DNA from: Saccharibacillus endophyticus
Lineage (GTDB): Bacteria; Bacillota; Bacilli; Paenibacillales; Paenibacillaceae
DNA: 64,000 bases
NCBI RefSeq assembly: GCF_013185185.1
Contig: NZ_JAAZWE010000005.1
Location: forward strand, 124,001-188,000
Direction of reading: 5' to 3'
Under the pieces are notes generated by a model. It worked only from the letters and a program-made list of their open reading frames with translations, was not told the DNA's origin and ran no database searches. Both the position numbers and the translations under genes were made by a program. Every line of letters starts with the position of its first letter. The stretch's first letter is position 1. Shown piece by piece: positions 48,501-57,035 of this stretch.

Positions 48501-50734
48501 TCTCTGCCGATGCTTGTGATGCGATTCGTGTACGCGCCGTTGACGGCCGAGTCCCAGACTTTGTTTTGCCGGGAATCGATATAAGACGTATCGTCCGGAT
48601 TGCCCGGAGCGATCGTGTATCCGTGTTTGATCGCCAGATAAGTGCTGACTTGTTGACGTTCAAGATCGGTGAGCACGCGGTCATAGACAATGATGTCCAG
48701 AATGGTTCCGTCCCAATACCCTGCGGAAGCGGGAACGACTTTACCGATTGCTGCCCCGTGATCGATTCCCGTATTCCAATCTTTAGGCTTTCCGACCTGT
48801 CCGTAGCCCTCGGGTCGATCATCTTCTACCGGCTTCATTTTGCTGTAAAGCCGAGCCACGTTATTTGTGTCCGTCCCTTCCCCGCCGGTCCATGTCAGGA
48901 ACTGCTCATAAGGAGAAGTTGTATTTACCAAGCCCTCATAAGAATACATGGTTTGCGTCTTTTCCGAGTCCATAGGCGTCAACCCTGCTTGCGTGCCGAC
49001 TCTAACGACACCTGCGCCCGTACGCGCGTTTCCATTCGACGTTCCCCAAGCAAGGATATAAGAGATTCCTGCCGTTGTATCGGATTTGGCCACGCTGACC
49101 ACTGTTCGGGCTTTTTTGCCGAGCGGAAGCTTATTCACATTCAAATTCAGATAATTGCTGGCGAAATCCAATACCGGATTGAAATTGATATTGTGTGCCG
49201 CGTCGTCCCAATAGGTCGGCTGCGCGGCTTGGATCGGCTGGGACGCATCGTTGGCGAAAAGACTGAGGTCTTTCCACTCCGATACCTTTTCGCCGCTGTT
49301 TTGTTGAATGCCCCGGTCGGATCTCATCCATAATGTAGGCGAAGCGACGCCTCCCGGATCATGACTCGCGGTACCGGCAAAAGTGAAATACATGCCGTTT
49401 TTCAGTTCGTCGCTGTTCAATGTAACCTCACCGTCAGAATTTAACGGAAGCAACAGCTTAAAATCGTTCATATTCGGCGTTTCGGAAGCGACCAGATAAT
49501 ACTGTCGGCCCAACTGTCGATTTCCGCCGTCCAATTTTAAAGTAATGGCCTGATTGGTCCAAGCACCGCTTGCTTCCACTTTATGAATACGCGGCATTTG
49601 CTTCAATTCTAGCATGGAAGAATCCTTAGCAAGGTTCAGGTCAAGCAAATAACCGGCGCTTTCTCCGTTATCGCTGAACGTGTAGAACGATTTGTCGGAT
49701 GCGAAATCCGAAGCATTGGCTGCGTTGGAATCCTCGACCTTATCTCCCAGCGCGATGGTTAAGATCGCGTTCGCATCCTGCGCTTTGGACTGCTTCTGCT
49801 CCAACCCGCTCGCGTCGTCTCTGCCGATTCCGGTAATCCGGTATCCGTAGCCCGGGTTCTCGCTTGCATCCCAGATCAGGCCCGAATCGCTGGCAAGATA
49901 ATCGATGCTCGCTTGAGCGTCATCTTTTAAGGTGATGCCGTATTTGATAGCCAGGTAACTGTTGACCTTTTGTCGATCTTCGTCCGAAAGTTTATGATCG
50001 AACACGATCATTTCCGGTGTGGGGGCGTCAAGCACCGAATTATGTCCCGCGCCGAAATAATAGAAATTCGTCGTATTGACCGGACTCACGAGATTTACGC
50101 TATTATTGTTATCCTTGAGAACTTGACGGCCGCTGATATTCATGACCCATTCGCCCGAGATGCTCGACATATTGAGTATGTTCGCTTTCTTCAAGTCCAC
50201 ATTGCCGGAAGCATTCGAAAACGTACGGTATGCGGTAGAGCCGAAATAAGAAGATATTTCGGTAGAAAGATATTTACTCGAAGCCGCATACGTGCCCCCA
50301 AGTTCCCACGGGTACCCTTTCGTGCCTGCGGCCTGAACAGAAAATACTTCTCTTTCATTAGTTCGATCTGCTGCAAATTCTTCTGTTGCCAAACTTGTAA
50401 AGTAATCTGCGCTTGCGGACGGACTTTCATAAGCCGGATTAAAATTTAACGCAGAGGCTTTATAAGTCGCGCTATTACGAACATTCGTCCATGTCCGGTT
50501 GATCTGCGGCGCCAAATCCGTCAGCGTCGCGATTTTCTCGCCTTCCTGCTTATCCGTGCTTTTTCCGACGTCCACCCACGAAATCAGTCCTGTTCCGACC
50601 CCGCCCGGAACAGGCTCCGGTCCTGCCGCTTCCACGGCTTTCGAGCCTAGCCCCGTCAAACTTCCCAAGGCCAGCATGCTCACCATCGCGAGCTTGAACC
50701 CCTTCATGCCCACGCCTTTTCTCATTTTAAACAA
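45587..50734 (-). CDS. Large secreted SLH-domain surface protein
   Basis: A 1715-residue cell-surface protein. The signal peptide reads FKLAMVSMLALGSLTGLGSK and ends near AVEA-A. Two long related modules follow (about residues 40-430 and 430-830), each ending with a YLAIKYG/YLAIKHG motif and ITGIGRDDASGLEQKQSKAQ-like text, resembling LamG/DUF8202-type adhesive modules. Next come two FIVAR-type helical repeats (YTPESWTALQAKLTTAKNQL and YTPATWNELQQALNEAAQVL), an Ig-like region, a Pro/Ser/Thr linker, and three SLH domains (YIQGYTDGTLRPDNKVIRAE, YVDGSFKPDGAITREE, YPDGTFRPQQELTRSE) that bind pyruvylated wall polymer. I start it at TTG 50734, seven bases after GGGAGGGG. Confidence 0.88.
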   Translation of the reverse strand: MFKMRKGVGMKGFKLAMVSMLALGSLTGLGSKAVEAAGPEPVPGGVGTGLISWVDVGKSTDKQEGEKIATLTDLAPQINRTWTNVRNSATYKASALNFNPAYESPSASADYFTSLATEEFAADRTNEREVFSVQAAGTKGYPWELGGTYAASSKYLSTEISSYFGSTAYRTFSNASGNVDLKKANILNMSSISGEWVMNISGRQVLKDNNNSVNLVSPVNTTNFYYFGAGHNSVLDAPTPEMIVFDHKLSDEDRQKVNSYLAIKYGITLKDDAQASIDYLASDSGLIWDASENPGYGYRITGIGRDDASGLEQKQSKAQDANAILTIALGDKVEDSNAANASDFASDKSFYTFSDNGESAGYLLDLNLAKDSSMLELKQMPRIHKVEASGAWTNQAITLKLDGGNRQLGRQYYLVASETPNMNDFKLLLPLNSDGEVTLNSDELKNGMYFTFAGTASHDPGGVASPTLWMRSDRGIQQNSGEKVSEWKDLSLFANDASQPIQAAQPTYWDDAAHNINFNPVLDFASNYLNLNVNKLPLGKKARTVVSVAKSDTTAGISYILAWGTSNGNARTGAGVVRVGTQAGLTPMDSEKTQTMYSYEGLVNTTSPYEQFLTWTGGEGTDTNNVARLYSKMKPVEDDRPEGYGQVGKPKDWNTGIDHGAAIGKVVPASAGYWDGTILDIIVYDRVLTDLERQQVSTYLAIKHGYTIAPGNPDDTSYIDSRQNKVWDSAVNGAYTNRITSIGRDDASDLKQKQSKAQEEGALVTLALGNEIKATNSANPNEFATDLAFFTFGDNGASTDYTQSIEQAQDVSLKRMERLHKVDTSGWTDQDVTLQAGIAQRDVSQPEQYYLVVGDQENLGNASFLPLDENGRITLSGNQLSEGDFFTFAHADKTALGTKVSSVDSDLGTLKQEDYTPESWTALQAKLTTAKNQLGNPQASQAQIDQALEELSEAYEDLQLQGATFENAVLEKAVSGSRIAITLDRGVTFNGGTPAGFTVRVGNTDVLIDPANITIDPLDPTRVLIGLPSDLDLTNIDQVGVSYDQAAGSLKGLNGGSVSSFDETAYSGLGAALTITQPDTVTGVVYDGSFAGMTEPGTESLTVVIRDAQGNIVTGAGGDAVIDPITGNWSFSSKQQLPPGSYTLEVTAVKDGQTAVKTRKFTVTDKTALQQRSNEIVGENLNGTSYTPATWNELQQALNEAAQVLNDKTATQARIDAALSRLNAARSGLTLASTEPSNPTTPVVPPSQPSAPPVVSAPPVSTAPTKQIISVDVASGSADLSDITKVELERTTNADGSLSDLVVFTPTKAQEAIDKALAKNDPTARILIPDPSDAVSEVNVNIPKETVALLQKNAIDLEIHNPNGTVIVPASSLQGWTDDLYFRLVPIKQQQERQQVENRAVTEQVVRELSGNEAARVVSRPMTIETNISSRPVTLVLPLDGTKLPTNATERESFLRELGVYIEHSDGTKEVVRGEVVTMDEAAAGSNKLGLRFGIQKFSNFTIVHLGESRHHQAYIQGYTDGTLRPDNKVIRAEMAAMLTRLGMLESPTASAKASAFSDSRNRYWAHDYIGQVVEAGWMKGYVDGSFKPDGAITREEMASIAFNYLGLGKGEPSGSFPDVRADGWSGGIIAAVQSKGIMTGYPDGTFRPQQELTRSEAVTILNRLFERGPLHGAPTSNWPDAQPGHWAYADLMEAALDHAYADRDNGGEEWTSAN

Positions 50735-50861
50735 TTCATTACCCCTCCCGTTAAAATGGTCTGAAGCCTTGCCTGCCATGCCACCTTGGCGACTCTGGAA
50801 AAGCATACCAGAGCCGCATCTACAAAAAATATACAAGCCTGCATCTCTTCTCTCGCCCAAC

Positions 50862-50895
50862 AAAAAAAGCCCTTCGCACCCGAGTGCAAAAGACT
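50862..50895 (-). terminator. Terminator between the truncated hydrolase and SLH gene
   Basis: On the minus strand AGTCTTTTGCAC pairs, with G-U pairs, with GTGCGAAGGGCT, then seven T follow. It lies inside a continuous open frame joining the metallo-hydrolase fragment to the SLH protein. Confidence 0.82.
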
Positions 50896-51295
50896 TTTCG
50901 GAACCTGTATGATTCGGGTCAAAACTGTACGCTGAACCTTTCGAACCGATGCCTGCCCGCACCAGAATATCCGGGCGAATCTGTTGAAGCGTCAGGTCCG
51001 TGCTCCCTTTTTCCAACCAATCCCGATCCAATTCATGCACGTAAAGACGTTCGAAGCGTCCATGACTGCCGATATGATCGGTATGCACATGCGTCGTCAG
51101 CACGTCGATCGGCAGGTCCGTCAACCGATCCGTGATCCGTTTGATATTGTCGATGCCCAGGCCCGTGTCGATCAACGCCGCCTTGTCCTGCCCGAGCAGC
51201 AAAAAAGAATGCACCTTCTCCCAGTGCCCGTATTCGCTGATGGCATAAGTCCGGTCGTCGATGCGCTGCACCGTAAACCAATGATCTTGAAGCAT
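50896..51295 (-). pseudogene. Metallo-beta-lactamase-fold hydrolase, 3'-truncated
   Basis: The first 120 or so residues of an MBL-fold hydrolase: ATG 51295 behind GGAGG, then FLLLGQDKAALIDTGLGIDN and the zinc motif TTHVHTDHIGSHG. Relatives in Bacilli are about twice as long and carry further zinc ligands. Here recognisable sequence ends near 50940, no stop codon follows, and the same frame runs through a terminator hairpin into the SLH signal peptide. The most likely reading is a gene whose 3' half was lost when the SLH gene was placed next to it. Without the second half it cannot form the complete metal site. Confidence 0.75.
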
Positions 51296-51458
51296 GATCG
51301 CAAATCCTCCAAATCGTAAACTACTTCTCATTATACCCTTCGCGCCTTTGAAAAAACGAACCGAAAGCCCCTTGCGCCAACCCGTTTAAACCAGAACGCA
51401 AAAGGTCGGGTCGGTACGGTCGATTTTTGTTAACTTAAGAAACAAGGAGGGACATGCC

Positions 51459-52334
51459 GTGGATTCTTTGAAAAAGATGAATGAAGCGATGACTTATATC
51501 GAGGAACATTTGAACGATGGCATCGACTTAAAAAAAGCAGCACGGATCGCCGTTTGCTCGGAGCATCATTTCAAGCGAATGTTCTCATTTCTGGCGGGCG
51601 TGACGCTGTCCGAATACATTCGGCGCAGAAAGCTGACGTTGGCTGCATTCGAGCTGCAAAGCGGAGCAGAACGTATACTCGATCTCGCGCTCAAGTACGG
51701 ATACGATTCGGCTGACGCATTCACTCGGGCATTCAGGCAGCTGCATCACGTCACGCCGTCCGAAGCGCGCCGGGGCGGACATCTGCTCAAAGCCTATCCG
51801 CCTATGACTTTCCGATTAACGATAGAAGGAGGAAATCAAATGAATTATCGCATTGCGGAAAAGGAAGCTTTTCGGGTTGCGGGGATCATGAAGCGGGTGC
51901 CCGTTGTGTTCAATGGGGTTAACCCGGACATTGCGGCGATGTGGCAGAGTCTGGATGCGGAGAAGATCGGGATCATGAAAGAATTGTCGAACACGGATCC
52001 GATCGGTCTCGTCAGCGCATCGACGAATTTCTCCGAGGAGCGCATGGAGGAGAAAGGCGGGCTGGATCACTACATCGGAGCCGCCACCACCCTTTCGGCT
52101 CCGGACGGATGGGCTTCGCTTGAAGTTCCGGCATCCACCTGGGCGGTATTCGAATCAGTCGGCAAGTTCCCGGATACTTTGCAGGATATTTGGGGCCGCA
52201 TCTATTCGGAATGGTTCCCGTCGTCTGCTTATCAGCAGGCTGAAGGACCGGAAATGTTGTGGAACGAACAGCGGGATCAGAGCGCGCCGGATTATCGGAG
52301 CGAGATTTGGATTCCGGTGTCGAAAAGGTTCTAA
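51459..52334 (+). CDS. AraC-type regulator with GyrI-like effector domain
   Basis: A 291-residue regulator. Residues 1-105 hold two helix-turn-helix units of the AraC family (IDLKKAARIAVCSEHHFKRM, ILDLALKYGYDSADAFTRAF). Residues 125-290 form a GyrI-like/BmrR-type effector-binding domain (RIAEKEAFRVAGIMKRVPVV, VPASTWAVFESVG), which binds hydrophobic or cationic small molecules. The order HTH then GyrI is the same as in Rob and SoxS-like multidrug regulators. The start is GTG 51459 behind AAGGAGGG. It stands alone, so its targets are unknown. Confidence 0.9.
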   Translation: MDSLKKMNEAMTYIEEHLNDGIDLKKAARIAVCSEHHFKRMFSFLAGVTLSEYIRRRKLTLAAFELQSGAERILDLALKYGYDSADAFTRAFRQLHHVTPSEARRGGHLLKAYPPMTFRLTIEGGNQMNYRIAEKEAFRVAGIMKRVPVVFNGVNPDIAAMWQSLDAEKIGIMKELSNTDPIGLVSASTNFSEERMEEKGGLDHYIGAATTLSAPDGWASLEVPASTWAVFESVGKFPDTLQDIWGRIYSEWFPSSAYQQAEGPEMLWNEQRDQSAPDYRSEIWIPVSKRF

Positions 52335-52532
52335 TCCAAAAGCTGCCCTTCGTCAAAATCCGCTTCATTTAGAGTCTTCGACATACTCCTACAAAAATCA
52401 TCTTGAAGGTTTACGCCTTTCGGATGATTTTTTGTTGGAATCAAACCTTGAAAACCTTCAAAAAAAGCCAGTTCCGACCGAAGTATACTTTACATTTGTT
52501 TCTCTATTTGAATAGGAGGCTTATTCGTTCCC

Positions 52533-54590
52533 ATGTTAATCGGCGTTTACCATCGCAGCGATCCATTCGAATCCGTCGGCCGCAATCGCATCGATGCTCT
52601 CATCGCGGAGGCGGAGCGTCAAGGCATCGAACTCTGCTTTTTCGGCGTCAACGGAATCGATACGGAACGAGGGACTGTTACGGCGCTGCACGCCCATAAC
52701 GGCCAACTCCATCAACGCGAGACGCCGTACCCGGATGTTGTGCTAAACGAATCGCCTGAACTCTCCTCCACACGTCCCGAACAGGAAAAAGTTCTCCGTA
52801 CCCAGGTCCCGTTCGCCGTTCATTTGATCGGAAACAAAGAGAGCGTCACCACATATCTGCAAACCGAATACGCCGAGTTTTTGCTTCCTACAGAAAAACT
52901 CGAATCTCCGGCCGCTGCCGAAAACATGCTGAAGTTGTACGGCGACATCATTCTGAAGCCGTCCGACGGAAGACGGGGCGGCGGAATCGTCCGCGTCAAA
53001 ACCGAAGCGGGCAGCCGTTATCGCTTCGAAGAAAGCAGCGGCGCTTCCCGTTTGAAGGATTTGCGCGAGCTGCGCAAATCGCTTCGCAGTTTAATCGCCA
53101 AGCAAACCTATCTCGTTCAGCCTTACCTTCCGACACTGACCGCTCAAAACGAACCCGTTGATTATCGGGTGCATATCCAGCGTGACGGCAGCGGCGAATT
53201 CCAGGTTACGCGTACGTATGCACGAGTCGGGCGTCCGGGCGGATTCGTCAGCAACCTCGGCGCAGGCGGCCGAAGCCCTGATTTGGAAGAAACGCTTCGA
53301 TCTTTGTACGGAAACGAAGCTGACGCTATGCGGATCAAGCTGGAACAAACGGCTCTTCGGTTGGCGGAAGCCGTCAACCGTCCGTATCCTTTTTTATGCA
53401 ACGAGTTGGGAATTGACTTGTTAATGAACGAGCAAGGCCGCATTTATTTTCTTGAAGCCAACGCTTCGCCGGAAACCCGCGATCACGAGGAATTGCGCGC
53501 GGTGAGGATTTTCCATTTCTGCCGCCATCTGCACGAGGTCCGAAGCGCTCTTGTCCGCAACCGTCGCTCGATCGGAATGCTCGTTGCCGAAAAGGATGAA
53601 GATTTCCGTCTGCACGACGCCATGGCTTTTGCCAGCGCCGCCCACGAAACCGACTTCTTCTGGTTCCGTCCCGTCGACGCGGCTTACGATTCTCCGCTGA
53701 TTCGAGCCACGGGTTTTCAGGGCGGTCGTTGGGCGGCGCAGTATCGGCGTCTGCCGGACGTCGTGTACGATCGCCTCAAAGAGCGCGGATTGCGACGTTC
53801 GGAAAAAGCTTATGCCCGACTGCAAGGCATTCCCAACACGCACTCGCGACCTGCCGGGAGTTTCAACAAAGTGAAAGCGTACGAGATGCTGGCAGGCGAC
53901 CCGGCGGTAGAACCGCACTTGATCCCTTACATGGCGCTGGACTCGGCGGAGCGTGCGTTGGAGTTTATCGCGGCGCACGGTCAAACGGTGATCAAGCCGA
54001 GCGGCGGGACGAAAGGCTCCGCCATCATCGTGGTGCAAAAGGAAGGCGAGCATTACCGAGTCGACGATCCGGTGTACAGCCACATGCTCGGCGCCGAGCA
54101 ATTGTCCGCCCTGCTTGCGGGCTTGGCGGAAAGCAAAGATATGGTTCTGCAAAAATTTATCGACAGCGTCACCCCGGAAGGCTTGCCGTTCCATATACGC
54201 GTCCATCTGATTCGCGACGCGGAAGGAGTCTTCCGGATTATCGGTCATATGCCGTACATCTCGACGCAGCAGCGGCATAAAGTCGTGAATCATCATTCCA
54301 ACCTGCGCGCCTTCACCCAGTGGCACTGGTTCTTGCCCTACCAGTTCCCCGGACGCGAAGAAGAGATGGACGCGAAGATCGATCGCTTTGCCTATGCCGT
54401 AGCTGCCCGGATCGAAGAGCGTCTGGAGCATCGCCTGTGGGAGATCGGACTCGATCTCGGGATCGAACAGGACGGTTCCATCTGGTTGTACGAAGCAAAC
54501 ATGAACAAGGTCGGCGTCATCAATCGGGAACTGGAAGCCTCTGCTTTACTGGTTCCTTCCTGCATTCGTCTGATGAATCCGACTCCCTAA
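52533..54590 (+). CDS. YheC/YheD-type ATP-grasp protein, two tandem copies
   Basis: A 685-residue protein containing two YheC/YheD-type ATP-grasp units, each about 330 residues. Unit 1 has YGDIILKPSDGRRGGGIVRV and LGIDLLMNEQGRIYFLEANA. Unit 2 has HGQTVIKPSGGTKGSAIIVV and IGLDLGIEQDGSIWLYEANM. In Bacillus subtilis YheC and YheD are separate spore coat-associated proteins of unknown reaction. Here an internal duplication or fusion joins two units. The presence of this family supports a spore-forming host. The start is ATG 52533 with AGGAGG upstream; the next gene follows after 23 bases and is likely co-transcribed. Confidence 0.85.
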   Translation: MLIGVYHRSDPFESVGRNRIDALIAEAERQGIELCFFGVNGIDTERGTVTALHAHNGQLHQRETPYPDVVLNESPELSSTRPEQEKVLRTQVPFAVHLIGNKESVTTYLQTEYAEFLLPTEKLESPAAAENMLKLYGDIILKPSDGRRGGGIVRVKTEAGSRYRFEESSGASRLKDLRELRKSLRSLIAKQTYLVQPYLPTLTAQNEPVDYRVHIQRDGSGEFQVTRTYARVGRPGGFVSNLGAGGRSPDLEETLRSLYGNEADAMRIKLEQTALRLAEAVNRPYPFLCNELGIDLLMNEQGRIYFLEANASPETRDHEELRAVRIFHFCRHLHEVRSALVRNRRSIGMLVAEKDEDFRLHDAMAFASAAHETDFFWFRPVDAAYDSPLIRATGFQGGRWAAQYRRLPDVVYDRLKERGLRRSEKAYARLQGIPNTHSRPAGSFNKVKAYEMLAGDPAVEPHLIPYMALDSAERALEFIAAHGQTVIKPSGGTKGSAIIVVQKEGEHYRVDDPVYSHMLGAEQLSALLAGLAESKDMVLQKFIDSVTPEGLPFHIRVHLIRDAEGVFRIIGHMPYISTQQRHKVVNHHSNLRAFTQWHWFLPYQFPGREEEMDAKIDRFAYAVAARIEERLEHRLWEIGLDLGIEQDGSIWLYEANMNKVGVINRELEASALLVPSCIRLMNPTP

Positions 54591-54613
54591 CTTGAAGATC
54601 AGGAGCGTGCCTT

Positions 54614-56437
54614 ATGAGCAAAAAGAAAAATGCAGCCCGCAAAAACAGCAAGAAGAAAGTCATCCTTCGCTCAGCCGTATTGACCACCGGCCTTACTGCA
54701 CAGCTCCTGTCCGGCGCTCCGGCTATTTCCAATGCCGACCCGGCAGCCTACGACGGCGATTCCTTCACTTATTTGAGCCAGTATTTGGGCATCGGCGCGG
54801 CATACGCCGAAACGATCGATAATCCGAACGCCCAGCTTGAAGAGCATGAAGGCGAGACGGGCGGAGGAGGCAGCCCGGGCATCGAGGACCCTGCTTGGCA
54901 AAGCCTGAAAGCGCAGGCCGGCGATACCACGGTAACGCTTGATTATACCAAACCCGAAAATATCAATGACGGCGTGCTTGAGATCTCTCAGGACGGCGGG
55001 ACGACGTTCATTAAGGTGCCGCAATCGAGCATTTCCAAATTTACGCACAGCTCCCTGACCGTGATCGGATTGACCAACGGGCAAACGTACCATTTCCGCT
55101 TCAAAGTGACCAAAGGTTCGCATGTGGGCTATTCCAACTTGGTTAAAGCTACTCCGACAGGGCCTTTGGTTTCGGCACCTGCCGATAACTCTTCAGGGAG
55201 TTTCGTACCCGCAAATCCGGCGCCTTCGGCAGCCAGTGCCGAAGAATCGATTCAAGTCCTCGCCGTATCCGCGGGCGATCTGACGGGCAGATCGGCCAGC
55301 CTGATCCGCTCGACCGGGCAAAACGGCACGCCAAGGGCGGAACTGCGCCTGAACGCGGAAGGCCTTACTCTGGCTTCGCAACAAGCCAAGCGCGGAGAGA
55401 CTTTGGCCTACCGCCTGCCTCAGTTGAAAGCCGCCGACATGCAAATCGTATTCGACGGCAAAACGCTGGCACCGTTGGCGAACAATACGAATAAGCTCTC
55501 CGTCAGTACCGTCGACGTCGGCATCGCGTTCCCGGTTGACCGGCTGCGTTTGGGTCAGGCGGCCGAGCGCTTGGGCGTTTCTTCCGACCAGGTACAAATT
55601 CGTATTCAGATCGAAAAGTCGGCGGTTCTAACCGGCGAGGCTGCATGGAGCAAAGTTGCCGGAGCCGTTCCGATAGGCAATGCCTATACCTTCCGCATGC
55701 TGGCAAGCAGCGGCACGAAAGCTACCGAAATTACCGGCTACGACAAGCGTTACGGACAACAAATGATTCCGATTCCGGACGGGGCCGATACCAGCCGACT
55801 CGGTGCCGTTATGTGGGTCGACGGCAAATATGTACCGATTCCGGTTACCTTCAAGGACGGGCAAGCGGTTCTGCATACGACAGGCGGCAATCCTGTTTTG
55901 TTGGTTCGATATGAATTGCCGGCCGCGTCGGGCAAATGGTTCGACAGCGCCTTGGGCGAAGCTTCCGTCAAAGGCATTCTTGAAGAGCGCGAGCCTTCCG
56001 CGGCGCTGGACCGCGAATCTTTCGCACGCATGACGGTGAGGGCGCTCGGTCTTGAGGCTTACGGTTCGGGCACTTCGTCGCTTTCGGCGCTGCGCAGTGC
56101 CGGTCTGCTGGACGGACTGCCGGATAACGCCCAGACAGGCGGGGCCATTACCCGAGAAGAAATGATCGCGATTCTGGTAAACGCCAGCCGACAATTCGAC
56201 CTGCCGCTGGATACACCGGGAACATCAAGCGGTAAAAGCGCGCAGGATGCCTTCCCGGATTCCGGAAGCATCTCCGATTGGGCCAGCTCGTATGTCGAAG
56301 CCGCGTACGCGGCGGGACTATTCCAAGGCGACCGCGGCCAGATTGTGGCGCAGCGGCAGGGCACGACCGGAGAAGCGGCGGCTTTGTTGGTGAACCTGTT
56401 GCACCGTACGGGGTTGGGCGACGTCTCTACGAAGTAG
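54614..56437 (+). CDS. Secreted protein with Fn3-like and degenerate SLH-like regions
   Basis: A 607-residue exported protein. A basic N-terminus (SKKKNAARKNSKKK) and hydrophobic stretch (SAVLTTGLTAQLLSGAPAIS) form a signal peptide. An Fn3-like module follows (AGDTTVTLDYTKPENINDGV to GYSNLVKATP), then a Ser/Pro linker and a beta-rich region of unknown type (about residues 215-440). The last 160 residues resemble SLH domains in layout (DRESFARMTVRALGLEAYG, ITREEMIAILVNASRQFDL, WASSYVEAAYAAGLFQGDRG), although the motifs are weakened. It may be a wall-associated or spore-surface protein. The start is ATG 54614 after AGGAGCG. Confidence 0.78.
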   Translation: MSKKKNAARKNSKKKVILRSAVLTTGLTAQLLSGAPAISNADPAAYDGDSFTYLSQYLGIGAAYAETIDNPNAQLEEHEGETGGGGSPGIEDPAWQSLKAQAGDTTVTLDYTKPENINDGVLEISQDGGTTFIKVPQSSISKFTHSSLTVIGLTNGQTYHFRFKVTKGSHVGYSNLVKATPTGPLVSAPADNSSGSFVPANPAPSAASAEESIQVLAVSAGDLTGRSASLIRSTGQNGTPRAELRLNAEGLTLASQQAKRGETLAYRLPQLKAADMQIVFDGKTLAPLANNTNKLSVSTVDVGIAFPVDRLRLGQAAERLGVSSDQVQIRIQIEKSAVLTGEAAWSKVAGAVPIGNAYTFRMLASSGTKATEITGYDKRYGQQMIPIPDGADTSRLGAVMWVDGKYVPIPVTFKDGQAVLHTTGGNPVLLVRYELPAASGKWFDSALGEASVKGILEEREPSAALDRESFARMTVRALGLEAYGSGTSSLSALRSAGLLDGLPDNAQTGGAITREEMIAILVNASRQFDLPLDTPGTSSGKSAQDAFPDSGSISDWASSYVEAAYAAGLFQGDRGQIVAQRQGTTGEAAALLVNLLHRTGLGDVSTK

Positions 56438-56470
56438 AGTCTTTGATCGACTTAGCTGATTAACATAAAG

Positions 56471-56504
56471 AAGAAGCGAGGGCGCAATGCCTTCGCTTCT
56501 TTTT
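56471..56504 (+). terminator. Terminator after the secreted protein gene
   Basis: AAGAAGCGAGG (56471-56481) pairs with CCTTCGCTTCTT (56490-56501), followed by a T run. Confidence 0.88.
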
Positions 56505-56523
56505 GTAGTTCCTATTCGTTGAT

Positions 56524-56709
56524 TGGCTTCGCGGACGCTGCGGAAGGAATTCGTTAGCGGATGCTTACGAAGTGCCTTTCTACGAAAGGCTTTAGGTCGC
56601 GTGTTGCATTTAAGAAGCTTGATTGGAATTTTTATAGGGGAGCTTCTTAAATACAAAGGCGATCGCTAACGCTCCTGCACTGAATTCCTCCCTCCGCTAT
56701 GGCTTCGCC
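56524..56709. repeat. R1 palindromic element, copy 5
   Basis: The core stem ATTTAAGAAGCT (56608-56619) pairs with AGCTTCTTAAAT (56641-56652). The outer arms GCGGAAGGAATTC (56540-56552) pair with GAATTCCTCCCTCCGC (56682-56697). The core stem sequence is unlike other copies but occupies the same place. It is in reverse orientation. Confidence 0.7.
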
Positions 56710-56805
56710 TTCAAAATAGAACCTTCTAAAACTTTCATCCTCTGAGATGGAACGCTTGTACTTTAGAGAAACAAAAAGAATCGTCGCTTTGGGTTGGGGT
56801 AAGTT

Positions 56806-56830
56806 GTCGGCTTCTTGTTAGGAAGCCGAC
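56806..56830. terminator. Hairpin between R1 copies 5 and 6
   Basis: GTCGGCTTC (56806-56814) pairs perfectly with GAAGCCGAC (56822-56830). A short T stretch follows later, so termination is possible but not clear. Confidence 0.5.
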
Positions 56831-56853
56831 CGGGATATTGTTATCCCTTACCG

Positions 56854-57035
56854 TATCGAGAAAGCCCAACGTAGCTGGAAGCGAGAAGACGGAGAGAGAA
56901 ATTCAGGTCAAGGCGCCTTTGAACTTGGAAAACTTCAACTAAAAATTTCAATCGACTTTTCCAAGTGAGACAGCGAATTTACCGAATTTCTCTCGCAGTC
57001 TTCTCGCTTCCCCCGCCTAAGTGACTTTCTCTACG
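56854..57035. repeat. R1 palindromic element, copy 6
   Basis: The arms GGAAGCGAGAAGAC (near 56877) and GTCTTCTCGCTTCC (near 56999), GAGAGAAATTC with GAATTTCTCTC, and core ACTTGGAAAA with TTTTCCAAGT are all paired. The right outer arm CTTTCTCTACG runs into the stop codon of the ABC permease gene at 57031. Confidence 0.82.

Noticed and set aside
45587..51295. A genuine 1903-residue hydrolase-SLH fusion protein
   Set aside because: A signal peptide with its own ribosome binding site and a strong terminator lie in the middle, and an N-terminal cytosolic hydrolase would block export.
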